A stretch of 17,552 nt of DNA from JBBQXK01 sp052387255 (GTDB lineage: Bacteria > Pseudomonadota > Alphaproteobacteria > Rhodobacterales > Rhodobacteraceae). A program made the position numbers and the translations under genes. The notes below the pieces were generated by a model, which made no database searches, had not been told where the DNA came from, and worked only from the letters and a program-made list of their open reading frames with translations. The stretch covers positions 1 through 17,552 of the forward strand of contig JBQTJI010000104.1 of assembly GCA_052387255.1 (NCBI GenBank). Reading direction: 5' to 3'. This document shows, piece by piece, positions 1-7,266 of this stretch (position 1 is the first letter of the stretch; the number at the start of each line of letters is the position of its first letter).

Positions 1-59
1 TTTTGTAGTGTTTGACGTTCCTGAGGTGTTGGGGGGGCTGCGTGCGCCCCACCACGCGA
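1..59. other. Gap downstream of urtD; urtE expected beyond left edge
   Basis: Fifty-nine bases follow the urtD stop in the direction of transcription. They contain a G7 run and a weak inverted repeat, GGGGC (34-38) with GCCCC (46-50). No start codon with a convincing ribosome-binding site for urtE is visible, so urtE, which usually follows urtD closely, must begin beyond the edge or lie elsewhere. Confidence 0.5.
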
Positions 60-800
60 CTATCTTCCAAGGTACACCTCGATCACCCGCTCGTCGCCCT
101 GCACCTGGTCCAGCGTGCCTTCGGCCAGCACCGAGCCTTCGTGCAGGACCGTCACCTTGCAGTCGAGGCGGCGGACGAATTCCATGTCGTGCTCGACCAC
201 CACGACGGCGCGGGTGCGGGCGAGGTCGACCAGCAGGGCGGTGGTTTGTTCCCGCTCGGCCAGGGTCATCCCGGCGGCGGGTTCGTCGACCAGCAGCAGG
301 CGGGGTTCCTGGGCCAGCAGCATGCCGATTTCGAGCCATTGTTTCTGCCCGTGGGACAGTTCGCCCGACTTGCGCTGCAGGGCGTCGGCCAGGCCCACCT
401 GGGCGGCCAGTTCGGCCACGCGGGTGTGGTCCTTGGCGGTGGCCCGCCAGACCAGCACGGCGAAGGGCGACCGCGCGGCCTTGAGCGCCAGCATCAGGTT
501 CTCGGCCACCGTCTGATCCTCGAACACCGTGGGGCGCTGGAACTTGCGGCCGACGCCGGCGCGCGCGATCTGCGCCTCGGACAGCTTGAGCAGGTTCAGC
601 GACCGCTCGCCCCAGATGACGCTGCCGGTGTCGGGCCGGGTCTTGCCGGTGACGATGTCCATGAAGGTGGTCTTGCCGGCACCGTTCGGCCCGATGATCG
701 CGCGCAGTTCATGGTCGCTGATGGCGAAGGACAGGTTGTTGATGGCGCGAAAGCCGTCGAAGGTGACGGAGATCGCGTTGACCTCCAAGAGCGCGGTCAT
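60..800 (-). CDS. urtD: Urea ABC transporter ATP-binding protein UrtD
   Basis: One of the two cytoplasmic ATPases that normally power the UrtABCDE urea importer; the partner UrtE is not in the window. The 246-residue product has a complete ABC ATPase core: Walker A GPNGAGKTT (37-45), Q-loop Gln88 in FQRPTVFED, signature LSHGQ (148-152), Walker B LLLVDE (168-173) and the switch histidine in EHDMEF. The closing EGTLDQVQ and EVYLGR are typical of branched-chain amino acid/urea-type ATPases. The ATG at 800 overlaps the urtC stop (ATGA), and AAGGAGG lies 7 bases upstream, which fixes the start and implies translational coupling. Length is normal for the family. The specific UrtD call, rather than LivG, depends on the operon context and is secure because UrtA, UrtB and UrtC lie directly upstream. 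Confidence 0.95.
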   Translation of the reverse strand: MTALLEVNAISVTFDGFRAINNLSFAISDHELRAIIGPNGAGKTTFMDIVTGKTRPDTGSVIWGERSLNLLKLSEAQIARAGVGRKFQRPTVFEDQTVAENLMLALKAARSPFAVLVWRATAKDHTRVAELAAQVGLADALQRKSGELSHGQKQWLEIGMLLAQEPRLLLVDEPAAGMTLAEREQTTALLVDLARTRAVVVVEHDMEFVRRLDCKVTVLHEGSVLAEGTLDQVQGDERVIEVYLGR

Positions 801-2029
801 TGCACGGCCTCCTTCTCCTGCAGCGAGCCCTTGTCGGGGCCGAGGTCGGCACCGTGGCGGTCGGGGGGTTTCCTGCCTGCGTAGAGGTCGAAGAGACCGC
901 CGATGCCCTTGGGCGCGAAGAGCGTGACGGCGACGAAGGCAAGGCCGAGCGCCACCGACCACCAGTCGACCCAGTTGATCGTGTAGAACCCGAGGTCGAT
1001 GGACGGGGCGCGCCCGCCGGTGAACCACGAGGACAGGAGCGACACGAAGGCCGCGCCGATGACCGCGCCGTAAAGGCGGCCCCTGCCGCCGATGGCGACC
1101 CACACGGCAAGGTAGATCGATGCGATGGGGGCCAGTTCGGCGGGGTTGATGATGCCGGCCTGGGGGTAGTAGAGCGCCCCCGCAAGGGCGGCGATCACGG
1201 CGGTCAGGGTGAAGAGGAACAGCTTGTACCCTTCGACCGAGTAGCCGAGGAACCGCACCCGCGCCTCGTCGTCGCGGATGGCGCGGACGACCGAGCCGAA
1301 TTTTCCGCTGACGATGGCCGAGGCGAGAAGGTAGCCTGCGGCAAGGGCCAGGGCCGAGGCCCAGAAGAACCACAGCGACAGGGTGGCCTGGGGCACGGCA
1401 TCAAGGCCGGGAATGTTCTGCAGCCCCGACAGGCCGTTGTTGCCCCTGAGGCCGCTGTCATTCTGGAACAGGTACAGGGCAAGCGCCAGCGTCATCGCCT
1501 GGGTCAGGATCGACAGGTAGACGCCGGTGACGCGGCTGCGGAAGGCGAGCCAGCCGAAGATCGCGGCCAGGAGCCCCGGCACGAGGATCACCAGGGCCAG
1601 TTGGGCGGTCAGCCAGTGGGCGAACATCCAGACGGGCGGAATCTCGGACCCGCCGACGACGCCGAAGATCTGGGTGCCGATGCCGGTGCGAATCTCTTCG
1701 GGCGTGGGGGGCAGGGCCTGTCCGGCCAGCGAGGCGATGACAATCCCCTCGGTGCGGGCGTACATCAGCCACATGCCAACGAGGTAGCCGCCGAGCGCGA
1801 AGAACGCCATGTGGCCGAGCGAGAGCACGCCCGCATAGCCCCAGATCAGGTCCATCGCGATGGCGACCAGGCAGAGGCACAGCGTTTTCCCCAGGACCTT
1901 GACGAAGGAGGTGGAGACGAGGCCGATGCCGAAGCCTTCGGCCAGCACAGTGACCATGAGGGTGAAGCCCGCGAGGCAGGCGAGGAAGACCAGGACCGAG
2001 GGGTTGCGGGCAAGGAAGGATCGGGTCAT
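797..2029 (-). CDS. urtC: Urea ABC transporter inner-membrane permease UrtC
   Basis: Second membrane subunit of the urea importer, a LivM-type permease that pairs with UrtB in the inner membrane. The 410-residue product is dominated by hydrophobic helices and carries family landmarks: LIWGYAGVLSLGHMAFFALGG near residues 60-85, then the cytoplasmic coupling region with AIRDDEARVRFLGYSVEGYK and the later AGIINPAELAP and WVAIGGRGRLYGAVIGA. A hydrophilic stretch of about 50 residues (roughly 100-145, with TPEEIRTGIGTQIFGVVGG) separates helices, as is common in UrtC. The ATG at 2029 has GGAAAGG seven bases upstream. The stop overlaps urtD by four bases. The start lies 268 bases from urtB, an unusually long gap inside this operon, and that gap carries hairpin repeats that could lower or separate urtC-urtD expression. 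Confidence 0.95.
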   Translation of the reverse strand: MTRSFLARNPSVLVFLACLAGFTLMVTVLAEGFGIGLVSTSFVKVLGKTLCLCLVAIAMDLIWGYAGVLSLGHMAFFALGGYLVGMWLMYARTEGIVIASLAGQALPPTPEEIRTGIGTQIFGVVGGSEIPPVWMFAHWLTAQLALVILVPGLLAAIFGWLAFRSRVTGVYLSILTQAMTLALALYLFQNDSGLRGNNGLSGLQNIPGLDAVPQATLSLWFFWASALALAAGYLLASAIVSGKFGSVVRAIRDDEARVRFLGYSVEGYKLFLFTLTAVIAALAGALYYPQAGIINPAELAPIASIYLAVWVAIGGRGRLYGAVIGAAFVSLLSSWFTGGRAPSIDLGFYTINWVDWWSVALGLAFVAVTLFAPKGIGGLFDLYAGRKPPDRHGADLGPDKGSLQEKEAVQ

Positions 2030-2111
2030 CGCCAGGCCTTTCCGGCAGGGACCGCAGCGGTCGGCAGTTGCCCTTGCACAGGTTTCGCGGGCCGATCCCC
2101 CCTCACCCCGA

Positions 2112-2134
2112 CCCTCTCCCCCGAGGGGAGAGGG
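2112..2134. repeat. Palindromic CCCTCTCCCC / GGGGAGAGGG repeat
   Basis: CCCTCTCCCC (2112-2121) and GGGGAGAGGG (2125-2134) are perfect reverse complements around a CGA loop, preceded by CCCCTCACCCCGA. From memory, this CTCACCCC...CCCTCTCCCC pattern is a widespread REP-like intergenic repeat in proteobacteria; I could not search for other copies. None was seen elsewhere in this window. It would form a strong RNA hairpin in the urtB-urtC transcript. Confidence 0.7.
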
Positions 2135-2217
2135 GGCGCAGCGGCGCGGGCAGCGCCCGGTTTCGGGCGTGGCGTGCGTCTGGGCCGCGCTTTTGCACGG
2201 TTGGGCAAGGGCCCCTG

Positions 2218-2287
2218 GGCAGGACCGGGGGGGTTCACACCCCCCGGACCCCCCGTGGGATATTTGGGAACAGATGAAGGGGGAAAG
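2218..2287 (-). repeat. 70-base GC-run/ATATTT intergenic element, copy 1
   Basis: Nearly identical to 13912-13980 in reverse complement: over about 70 bases I count one substitution and one single-base difference in a G run. It contains a hairpin with arms CCGGGGGG (2225-2232) and CCCCCCGG (2240-2247) around a 7-base loop, a second C6 run, then GTGGGATATTTGGGAACA. In the urt transcript it begins 10 bases after the urtB stop. Relative to transcription it has the same orientation as copy 2. Confidence 0.85.
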
Positions 2288-2297
2288 ATCATCGGGC

Positions 2298-4238
2298 CTA
2301 GTCTCCTGCCGCGCGGCCCTTGAGGGCGATGATGCCTCGGGGGCGGAACTGGATGAACAGGATGATGAACAGGATCATGTAGGTCTGGGCGGCCAGCGTG
2401 TTCGAGGGGTTGAGGTACTCAATCCCCTTCTGCAGGGTGCCGATCATCGCCGCTCCCGCCAGCGTGCCCCAGATGTTGCCGACGCCGCCCACGACCACGG
2501 TCATGAACGACTGCACGATGTAGTCGTTGCCGAGTTCGGACGTGACCTTGGCGAAAAGGCCGATGGCCACGCCCGCCAATCCGGCGATACCGGAGCCGAG
2601 GCCGAAGGTCAGCATGTTGATCCGGTCGGGGTTGATGCCCATCGACGCCGCCATCGACGGGTTCTGCTGCACGGCCCGCACTTCCAGCCCCAGCCTGGTG
2701 CGCTTCATGATGAACAGGATCACGCAGAGGAACACGAGCGCGAGGACGAAGATCGCGATGCGGATGTAGCTGACCGAGACCACGTCGTTGAAGGTGAGGG
2801 CCCCGTCGAGCCAGCCGGGCGCGGTCAGGGGGCGGGCCTGCGTGCCGAAGATGTTCTTGGCGATCTGCTGCAGCGCGATCGAGGTGCCGAAGGTGGCGAG
2901 CAGGGTTTCCAGTGGCCGCTTGTACAGGTGGCGGATGACCAGCCGTTCCATCGCCACCCCGGCGGCAAAGGTGACGGCGAAGGCCAACGGCAGGGCAATC
3001 AGGATCGATGCGGTCTGGTTCGGGATGACCAGTTGCACGACGTAGCCGGTGTAGGCCCCCATCATGATGAATTCGCCATGCGCCATGTTGATCACGCGCA
3101 TCACGCCGAAGGTGATGGCGAGGCCCACGGCGGCGAGGAAGTAGATCGAGGCGAGCGAGATCGCGTCGATGGCCAAGTCGGCCGCCTGCATCGCGCCCAG
3201 CGTCAGCGAGATGCGGTCCAGCGCGCGGGCGGCGGCGGCGGTGACCTGCGCGTCGGGTTCGGTGTAGACGTCGAAGTAGCGGAACCCCTCGATGGTGGCC
3301 GCGACTTCGTCGGGGGTGGCCGCGACGGGCACGGCACCCGCCTGTTCCAGCGCGGTATAGGCGCGGTTGCGGGCCTCTTGCGTGCCGAGGTCGGTCACGG
3401 CGATGCCGCCGACGCTGCCGTCCGCGATGTTGGCGGTCAGCGCCTCGCGCTGTTCGGGCAGGGTCAGGGGGGCGGGGGCGTCGCCCTGGGCCACGAGGAT
3501 GGCAAAGGCCTCGTCCACGGACAGCCCTGCGCCGGGGCGCAGTTCGGCGGCGATGTTGGCCCCGGCGGGGGGAGCGTTCGCGGCGACGCGGGTGGTGGTG
3601 AGCAGCGGGTTCAGGCCGGCGCGCAGGTCGAGCCCGAGGTCCGCGCCGAAGCCGTCGATGGCGGCGACACGGGCCGCGCTGTCGGGGTCGAAGCGCATGG
3701 TCAGCAGTCGTTCGAGGCGGGCCTTCTGCGCGGCAAGGGCGGGGTCGTCGTCGGCCAGCGCGGCGCGGAGGGGGTCAAGCTGCGAGGCGTCGGGGTCACG
3801 GGCCATCGAGGCCAGGGCGGCGGCGCGGGTGGCGGGGTCGGGATCGGACAGCTGGAACTGCACCAGCGCCGCCGAGATCAGGCCGCGCACGCCCGCATTC
3901 GGGCGGAGCTGCGTGATGTCGGAGGTGGGAGCGGTGCCTGCGGCGGTGCCGGTCAGGGGGTCGGTGAGGGCCCAGCCCTCGGGTGCCTCTTCCAGGATGA
4001 AGAATGCGCCGTCGGCCTTGCGGCGGCCAAGCTGGCGTGCCTCCCAGGCGGTCAGCAGGCGGGCGGTGGCGGGGTCGCCGGTGGCGACCAGAGCCGCGAT
4101 GACGGGGCCGATGGTCTGGCGCGAGGGCGAGGCGATCTGGTCTGCGTTCTTGGCCAGGGCCGCCGCCAGGTCGGCGCGGGCGGGGGCGGCGAAGGCCAGC
4201 GTCAGCGCGGCGGCAAGGATCAGTAGGAGGCTGCGCAT
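2298..4238 (-). CDS. urtB: Urea ABC transporter permease UrtB with long N-terminal extracytoplasmic domain
   Basis: Membrane permease of the urea importer. The 646-residue product has two parts. Residues 1-20 (MRSLLLILAAALTLAFA, cleavage probably after ARA) look like a signal peptide and lead into a roughly 330-residue, Ala/Asp-rich soluble region of unknown role. From about residue 355 it becomes a LivH-type permease: IYFLAAVGLAITFGVM, INMAHGEFIMMGAYTGY, the EVRAVQQNPSMAASMGI coupling loop, and FMTVVVGGVGNIWGT. Most LivH permeases are about 300 residues; the long front half is known from UrtB proteins. The start at 4238 is preferred over the in-frame ATG at 4268 because AAGG lies seven bases upstream, a signal peptide follows at once, and 4268 falls in the arm of a strong hairpin. 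The gene is 54 bases from urtA. Confidence 0.93.
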   Translation of the reverse strand: MRSLLLILAAALTLAFAAPARADLAAALAKNADQIASPSRQTIGPVIAALVATGDPATARLLTAWEARQLGRRKADGAFFILEEAPEGWALTDPLTGTAAGTAPTSDITQLRPNAGVRGLISAALVQFQLSDPDPATRAAALASMARDPDASQLDPLRAALADDDPALAAQKARLERLLTMRFDPDSAARVAAIDGFGADLGLDLRAGLNPLLTTTRVAANAPPAGANIAAELRPGAGLSVDEAFAILVAQGDAPAPLTLPEQREALTANIADGSVGGIAVTDLGTQEARNRAYTALEQAGAVPVAATPDEVAATIEGFRYFDVYTEPDAQVTAAAARALDRISLTLGAMQAADLAIDAISLASIYFLAAVGLAITFGVMRVINMAHGEFIMMGAYTGYVVQLVIPNQTASILIALPLAFAVTFAAGVAMERLVIRHLYKRPLETLLATFGTSIALQQIAKNIFGTQARPLTAPGWLDGALTFNDVVSVSYIRIAIFVLALVFLCVILFIMKRTRLGLEVRAVQQNPSMAASMGINPDRINMLTFGLGSGIAGLAGVAIGLFAKVTSELGNDYIVQSFMTVVVGGVGNIWGTLAGAAMIGTLQKGIEYLNPSNTLAAQTYMILFIILFIQFRPRGIIALKGRAAGD

Positions 4239-4259
4239 TGATCGACCTTGTGAAGAGAG

Positions 4260-4284
4260 CGGGGGCACCCGGCAGGTGCCCCCG
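4260..4284 (-). terminator. Strong hairpin between urtA and urtB (attenuator/mRNA-stabiliser candidate)
   Basis: CGGGGGCACC (4260-4269) and GGTGCCCCCG (4275-4284) form a perfect 10-bp stem with a 5-base loop, starting 8 bases after the urtA stop. In the urt transcript it is followed by a pyrimidine-rich stretch (GCTCTCTTC) rather than a clean U run, so partial termination or protection of the urtA mRNA 3' end fits better than full termination. Such hairpins commonly let a binding protein outnumber its permease. Confidence 0.75.
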
Positions 4285-4292
4285 GATAGGCG

Positions 4293-5570
4293 TCAGTAGT
4301 TCGACTTGATCTGCACGCAGGTCTTGGTCTCGGTGTTGTACATGCCGCAGCCGAGGCTGGCCCAGTCCGCGTCGAGCACCGCCGATTCGGGCAGGAAATC
4401 GGTCCAGGCATCGCCCGGCACGGGTTCGGTCTGCGACACGATGTCGAACTGGCCGTCGGCCCGGATCTCGCCGATCAGCACCGGCTTGGTCAGATGGTGG
4501 TTCGGCAGCATCTTGGCCACGCCGCCGGTCAGGTTCGGCACCTCGAGGCCGTACATTGCGGTGCGCACGGCATCGACGTCGGTGGTCCCGGCCTTTTCGA
4601 CCGCCTGCACCCACATGTTGAAGCCGATCACGGTGGCCTCCATCGGATCGTTCGTCACGCGGTTTTCACCGGCGAAGGCTTTCCACTTGGCGATGAATTC
4701 GGCGTTGACCGGCACATCCGCCGACTGGAAGTAGTTCCATGCTGCCAGGTGCCCGACGAGGTTCGAGGTGTCGAGGCCCGACAACTCCTCCTCACCCACC
4801 GAGAAGGCCACGACGGGGATGTCATCGGCCGAGATGCCCGCCGCCGCCAGTTCCTTGTAGAAGCCGATGTTGGCGTCGCCGTTGATGGTCGAGATCACGC
4901 CCACCTTCTTGCCGTCGGCACCCAGGGCCACGACGTCGGCCACGATCTTGGACCAGTCGGAATGGCCGAAGGGGGTGTAGTTGACGAAGATGTCCTCTTT
5001 CGCGATGCCCTTGGACACCAGATAGGATTCGAGGATGTTGTTCGTGGTGCGCGGATAGACATAGTCGGTTCCCAGAAGCGCGAACTTCTCGACGCCCAGT
5101 TCATCCAGGAAATAGTCGGTCGCGGGGATCGCCTGCTGGTTCGGGGCGGCACCGGTGTAGAACACGTTCTTCGACGATTCCTCGCCTTCGTACTGCACCG
5201 GATAGAACAGCAGGCCGTTCAGTTCCTCGATCACCGGCAGCACCGATTTGCGGCTCACGCTGGTCCAGCAGCCGAACATCACGTCCACGTCCGACACGGT
5301 CAGCAGTTCGCGCGCCTTTTCGGCGAAGAGCGGCCAGTCGCTGGCCGGGTCGACCACCACCGCCTCAAGCTGCTTGCCCAAAAGCCCGCCTTTGGCGTTC
5401 TGCTCGGCGATCATCATCAGGACAGTGTCCTTCAGCGTCGTCTCGGAGATTGCCATCGTGCCCGACAGCGAATGCAGCACCCCCACCTTGATGGTTTCCT
5501 GCGCCATGGCGGCGCCGGTCAGCGCAAGGCCGATCCCCGCACCTGCCAGAAGTCCCCTCAGTCCGTTCAT
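4293..5570 (-). CDS. urtA: Urea ABC transporter periplasmic substrate-binding protein UrtA
   Basis: Captures urea in the periplasm and delivers it to UrtB/UrtC. The 425-residue precursor opens with an Ala/Gly/Leu-rich signal peptide (1-23, predicted cleavage AMA|QET). The mature N-terminus IKVGVLHSLSGTMAISE is characteristic of the type I periplasmic-binding UrtA/FmdD/AmiC group. FGCWTSVSRKSVLPVIEE followed by YPVQYEGEESSKNVFYTGAA near residues 98-135 is the signature I rely on to separate UrtA from LivJ-type proteins. The C-terminus LGCGMYNTETKTCVQIKSNY contains two cysteines that may form a disulfide. The ATG at 5570 follows GAGGGTGAGAG. It is the first gene of the minus-strand operon, so the urt promoter should lie in 5571-5958; I could not place it with confidence. 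Confidence 0.96.
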   Translation of the reverse strand: MNGLRGLLAGAGIGLALTGAAMAQETIKVGVLHSLSGTMAISETTLKDTVLMMIAEQNAKGGLLGKQLEAVVVDPASDWPLFAEKARELLTVSDVDVMFGCWTSVSRKSVLPVIEELNGLLFYPVQYEGEESSKNVFYTGAAPNQQAIPATDYFLDELGVEKFALLGTDYVYPRTTNNILESYLVSKGIAKEDIFVNYTPFGHSDWSKIVADVVALGADGKKVGVISTINGDANIGFYKELAAAGISADDIPVVAFSVGEEELSGLDTSNLVGHLAAWNYFQSADVPVNAEFIAKWKAFAGENRVTNDPMEATVIGFNMWVQAVEKAGTTDVDAVRTAMYGLEVPNLTGGVAKMLPNHHLTKPVLIGEIRADGQFDIVSQTEPVPGDAWTDFLPESAVLDADWASLGCGMYNTETKTCVQIKSNY

Positions 5571-5633
5571 CTCTCACCCTCGATTGGGCCAGCGGGGTTT
5601 GCATTCCTGCAAGGCAGCGTTAAGTCCCCGATG

Positions 5634-5647
5634 GCAACTTCGGTTGC
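5634..5647. other. TTCG tetraloop hairpin in the urtA upstream region
   Basis: GCAAC (5634-5638), TTCG loop (5639-5642), GTTGC (5643-5647). On the plus strand this is the very stable C(UUCG)G tetraloop; in a urtA transcript the loop would read CGAA. It lies about 65 bases upstream of the urtA start, inside the probable 5' leader, next to a second hairpin at 5599-5612. A five-base stem is short, so its importance is uncertain. Confidence 0.4.
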
Positions 5648-5944
5648 ACCCCGTGCGGCGGTGGCGGGATTTTCCAGGTCGGCCGCCGCCGCACACCTTC
5701 GCCCACAGGCCGACGACCCGTTGCGCTGCCCAGAAAAGTGGCGTCGCTGCGGCGCGGCAACTGCGCGCGGTGCGGGTCTGCGGCGGCATGGCCCAGACAG
5801 CGCGCAGATGCCCGAAAGTTGATCACATTTCCGCCATGTCGCCTGAATTCGGGCGCGGCGAGGATTGCGGGCCGGATTTGCGAGGATTCGCCGTCGGCTT
5901 GCGCGGGCGTGGGGCAGTGTGGTTAGGTGCCTCGCGACGACGGC

Positions 5945-5950
5945 AGGAGG
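5945..5950 (+). promoter_or_regulatory. Ribosome-binding site fixing the haloperoxidase-like gene start
   Basis: AGGAGG lies 8 bases upstream of the ATG at 5959. It settles the start in a reading frame that stays open far upstream, and places the twin-arginine-like signal directly at the N-terminus. Confidence 0.8.
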
Positions 5951-5958
5951 GCGGCAGG

Positions 5959-7263
5959 ATGGCGACGCGCAGACAGGTGATCAGCGGACTTGCCGCCGGT
6001 CTGGTGCTGTTGCCTTCGGGCGCGCTGCGGGCCGCCGAAGCGCCCGACGGGGCGCGGGTGATCCATGACTGGTACCGCCTGGTTCTGGAACTGGTGCGCC
6101 ATACGCCCACCGCCAGCCCGCCGATGGCCAGCCGCGCCTTTGCCATCATCGGCACGATTGCCTGGGAGGCGGTGCGCCCGGCGGGCGCGCGGTCGCTGGC
6201 CGGGCAAGTGACGGGGCTGGCCGACCTGCCCGCGCGGCCCGCGCGGCTGGACGATGCGGCGGTGCTGCATGCCGCATTGTCGGTCTGCGTGAAGGAGTGT
6301 TTTGCCAACACCGGGCCGACCGGCCAGCGCGCGGTGGCAACCATGATCGACCGTCTGGGGTCGCGGGTGAACGGGGCGCTGACGCCCGAGGTGGCGGCGG
6401 CCAGTGCGGCGCATGGGCAGGCGGTGGCCGGCCATGTGGGGGCCTGGGCCGCGACGGATGGCGGCGCGGTGATCACCAACATGGGCTTCCCCGAGACCTG
6501 GCGCGTGGCCGAGGCGGCATCGGACTGGGTGCCGACAACACTGGTGCGGCTGCAGCAGACGCCCCTGCTGCCCGACTGGGGCCGGAACCGGCCCTTCGCG
6601 CTGGCCGACGGCAGCGCCTGCGGCCTGCCGCCGCCGCCCGACTACAGCGAGGAGCCTGGTTCGGCCTTTCATGCCGAGGCGCTGGAGGTGTACGAGACGG
6701 TCAAGACCCTGACCCCCGAGCAGCGCCTGATCGCACGGTTCTGGTCGGACGACCCGATGCTGTCGCCGACGCCGCCCGGCCACTGGATTTCCATCGCCAT
6801 GCAGGTGCTGGAAGGGCAGGCCGCCCCCGCCGACCGGCGGGCCGAGGTGCTGGCCCTGCTGGGCATCACCATGGCCGATGCCTTCATCGTCTGCTGGCGC
6901 GACAAGTATGCCTATGACCTCTTGCGCCCCGTGACCTATATCCGCCGGGTGATCGACAAGACCTGGGAGCCGGTGCTGATCACGCCGCCCTTCCCCGAGT
7001 ACCCCAGCGGCCATTCGGTACAGTCCGCCGCCGCCGCCGCCGTTCTGACGCATCTGTTCGGCGAGGGGTTCGCGTTCACCGACACCACGCATGTCGACGA
7101 AGGGCTGCCGGCGCGCGACTATCCCGATTTCTGGACGGCGGCGCGCGAGGCGGGGATGTCGCGGCTGTACGGGGGCATCCACTATCGCGCGGCGATCGAG
7201 CGGGGGCAGGAGCAGGGGGCCTGTGTGGCCGAAGCGACGTTGCGGTTGCAGTTGAGGGCCTGA
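5959..7263 (+). CDS. Exported vanadium-dependent haloperoxidase / PAP2-fold protein
   Basis: A 434-residue protein of the vanadium haloperoxidase/type 2 acid phosphatase superfamily. The full signature KX6RP-PSGH-SRX5H is present: Lys316, Arg323-Pro324, PSGH 349-352, Ser401-Arg402 and His408 (the vanadate- or phosphate-bonding His). The spacings fit the family. Phe345, seven residues before the PSGH His, matches the position that is Phe397 in the fungal chloroperoxidase and His in bromoperoxidases. The acidic residue four places after the last His in the classic SRX5HX3D motif is Ala412 here. The N-terminus MATRRQVISGLAAGLVLLP resembles a twin-arginine signal with cleavage near ALRA|AEAP, which fits export of a protein folded around its cofactor. 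The stop is 3 bases before a CRTAC1-like gene. Activity could be haloperoxidase, phosphatase or neither; sequence alone cannot decide. Confidence 0.85.
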   Translation: MATRRQVISGLAAGLVLLPSGALRAAEAPDGARVIHDWYRLVLELVRHTPTASPPMASRAFAIIGTIAWEAVRPAGARSLAGQVTGLADLPARPARLDDAAVLHAALSVCVKECFANTGPTGQRAVATMIDRLGSRVNGALTPEVAAASAAHGQAVAGHVGAWAATDGGAVITNMGFPETWRVAEAASDWVPTTLVRLQQTPLLPDWGRNRPFALADGSACGLPPPPDYSEEPGSAFHAEALEVYETVKTLTPEQRLIARFWSDDPMLSPTPPGHWISIAMQVLEGQAAPADRRAEVLALLGITMADAFIVCWRDKYAYDLLRPVTYIRRVIDKTWEPVLITPPFPEYPSGHSVQSAAAAAVLTHLFGEGFAFTDTTHVDEGLPARDYPDFWTAAREAGMSRLYGGIHYRAAIERGQEQGACVAEATLRLQLRA

Positions 7264-7266
7264 ACG

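Larger units (their letters stand above)
2030..2297. other. urtB-urtC intergenic region with stacked inverted repeats
   Basis: A 268-base non-coding gap inside the urt operon. It holds three separate inverted repeats: a perfect 10-bp palindrome (2112-2134), a small hairpin CGCCCG-GTTT-CGGGCG (2154-2169), and the 70-base GC-run element (2218-2287) that recurs between iolD and iolB. No small reading frame with a convincing start was seen. The gap may be where intergenic repeats have accumulated without destroying the operon. Confidence 0.6.
5571..5958. promoter_or_regulatory. Divergent intergenic region between urtA and the haloperoxidase-like gene
   Basis: A 388-base region with no convincing gene that must hold the urt promoter (minus strand) and probably the promoter of the plus-strand cassette. 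Near urtA there are two small inverted repeats: TTGCA-TTCC-TGCAA (5599-5612) and GCAAC-TTCG-GTTGC (5634-5647). GCAC-CCC-GTGC (5646-5656) overlaps the end of the second. On the plus strand, TTGCGC (5899-5904) lies 17 bases from GTTAGG (5922-5927), a poor -35/-10 pair and only a weak suggestion. No sigma-54 element with correct spacing was found. Confidence 0.4.

Noticed and set aside
1860..4226. Long plus-strand open frame across urtC-urtB
   Set aside because: Composition is Gly/Asp/His/Arg-rich without motifs, and it lies antisense to the convincing UrtB and UrtC coding sequences.
5599..5640. Sigma-54 promoter upstream of urtA
   Set aside because: A TTGCA word is present on the minus strand, but the required GG element at the correct 10-base separation from the GC is absent.
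5646..5656. NtrC-type binding site (GCAC...GTGC)
   Set aside because: The half-sites are separated by three bases rather than the seven of the usual consensus.
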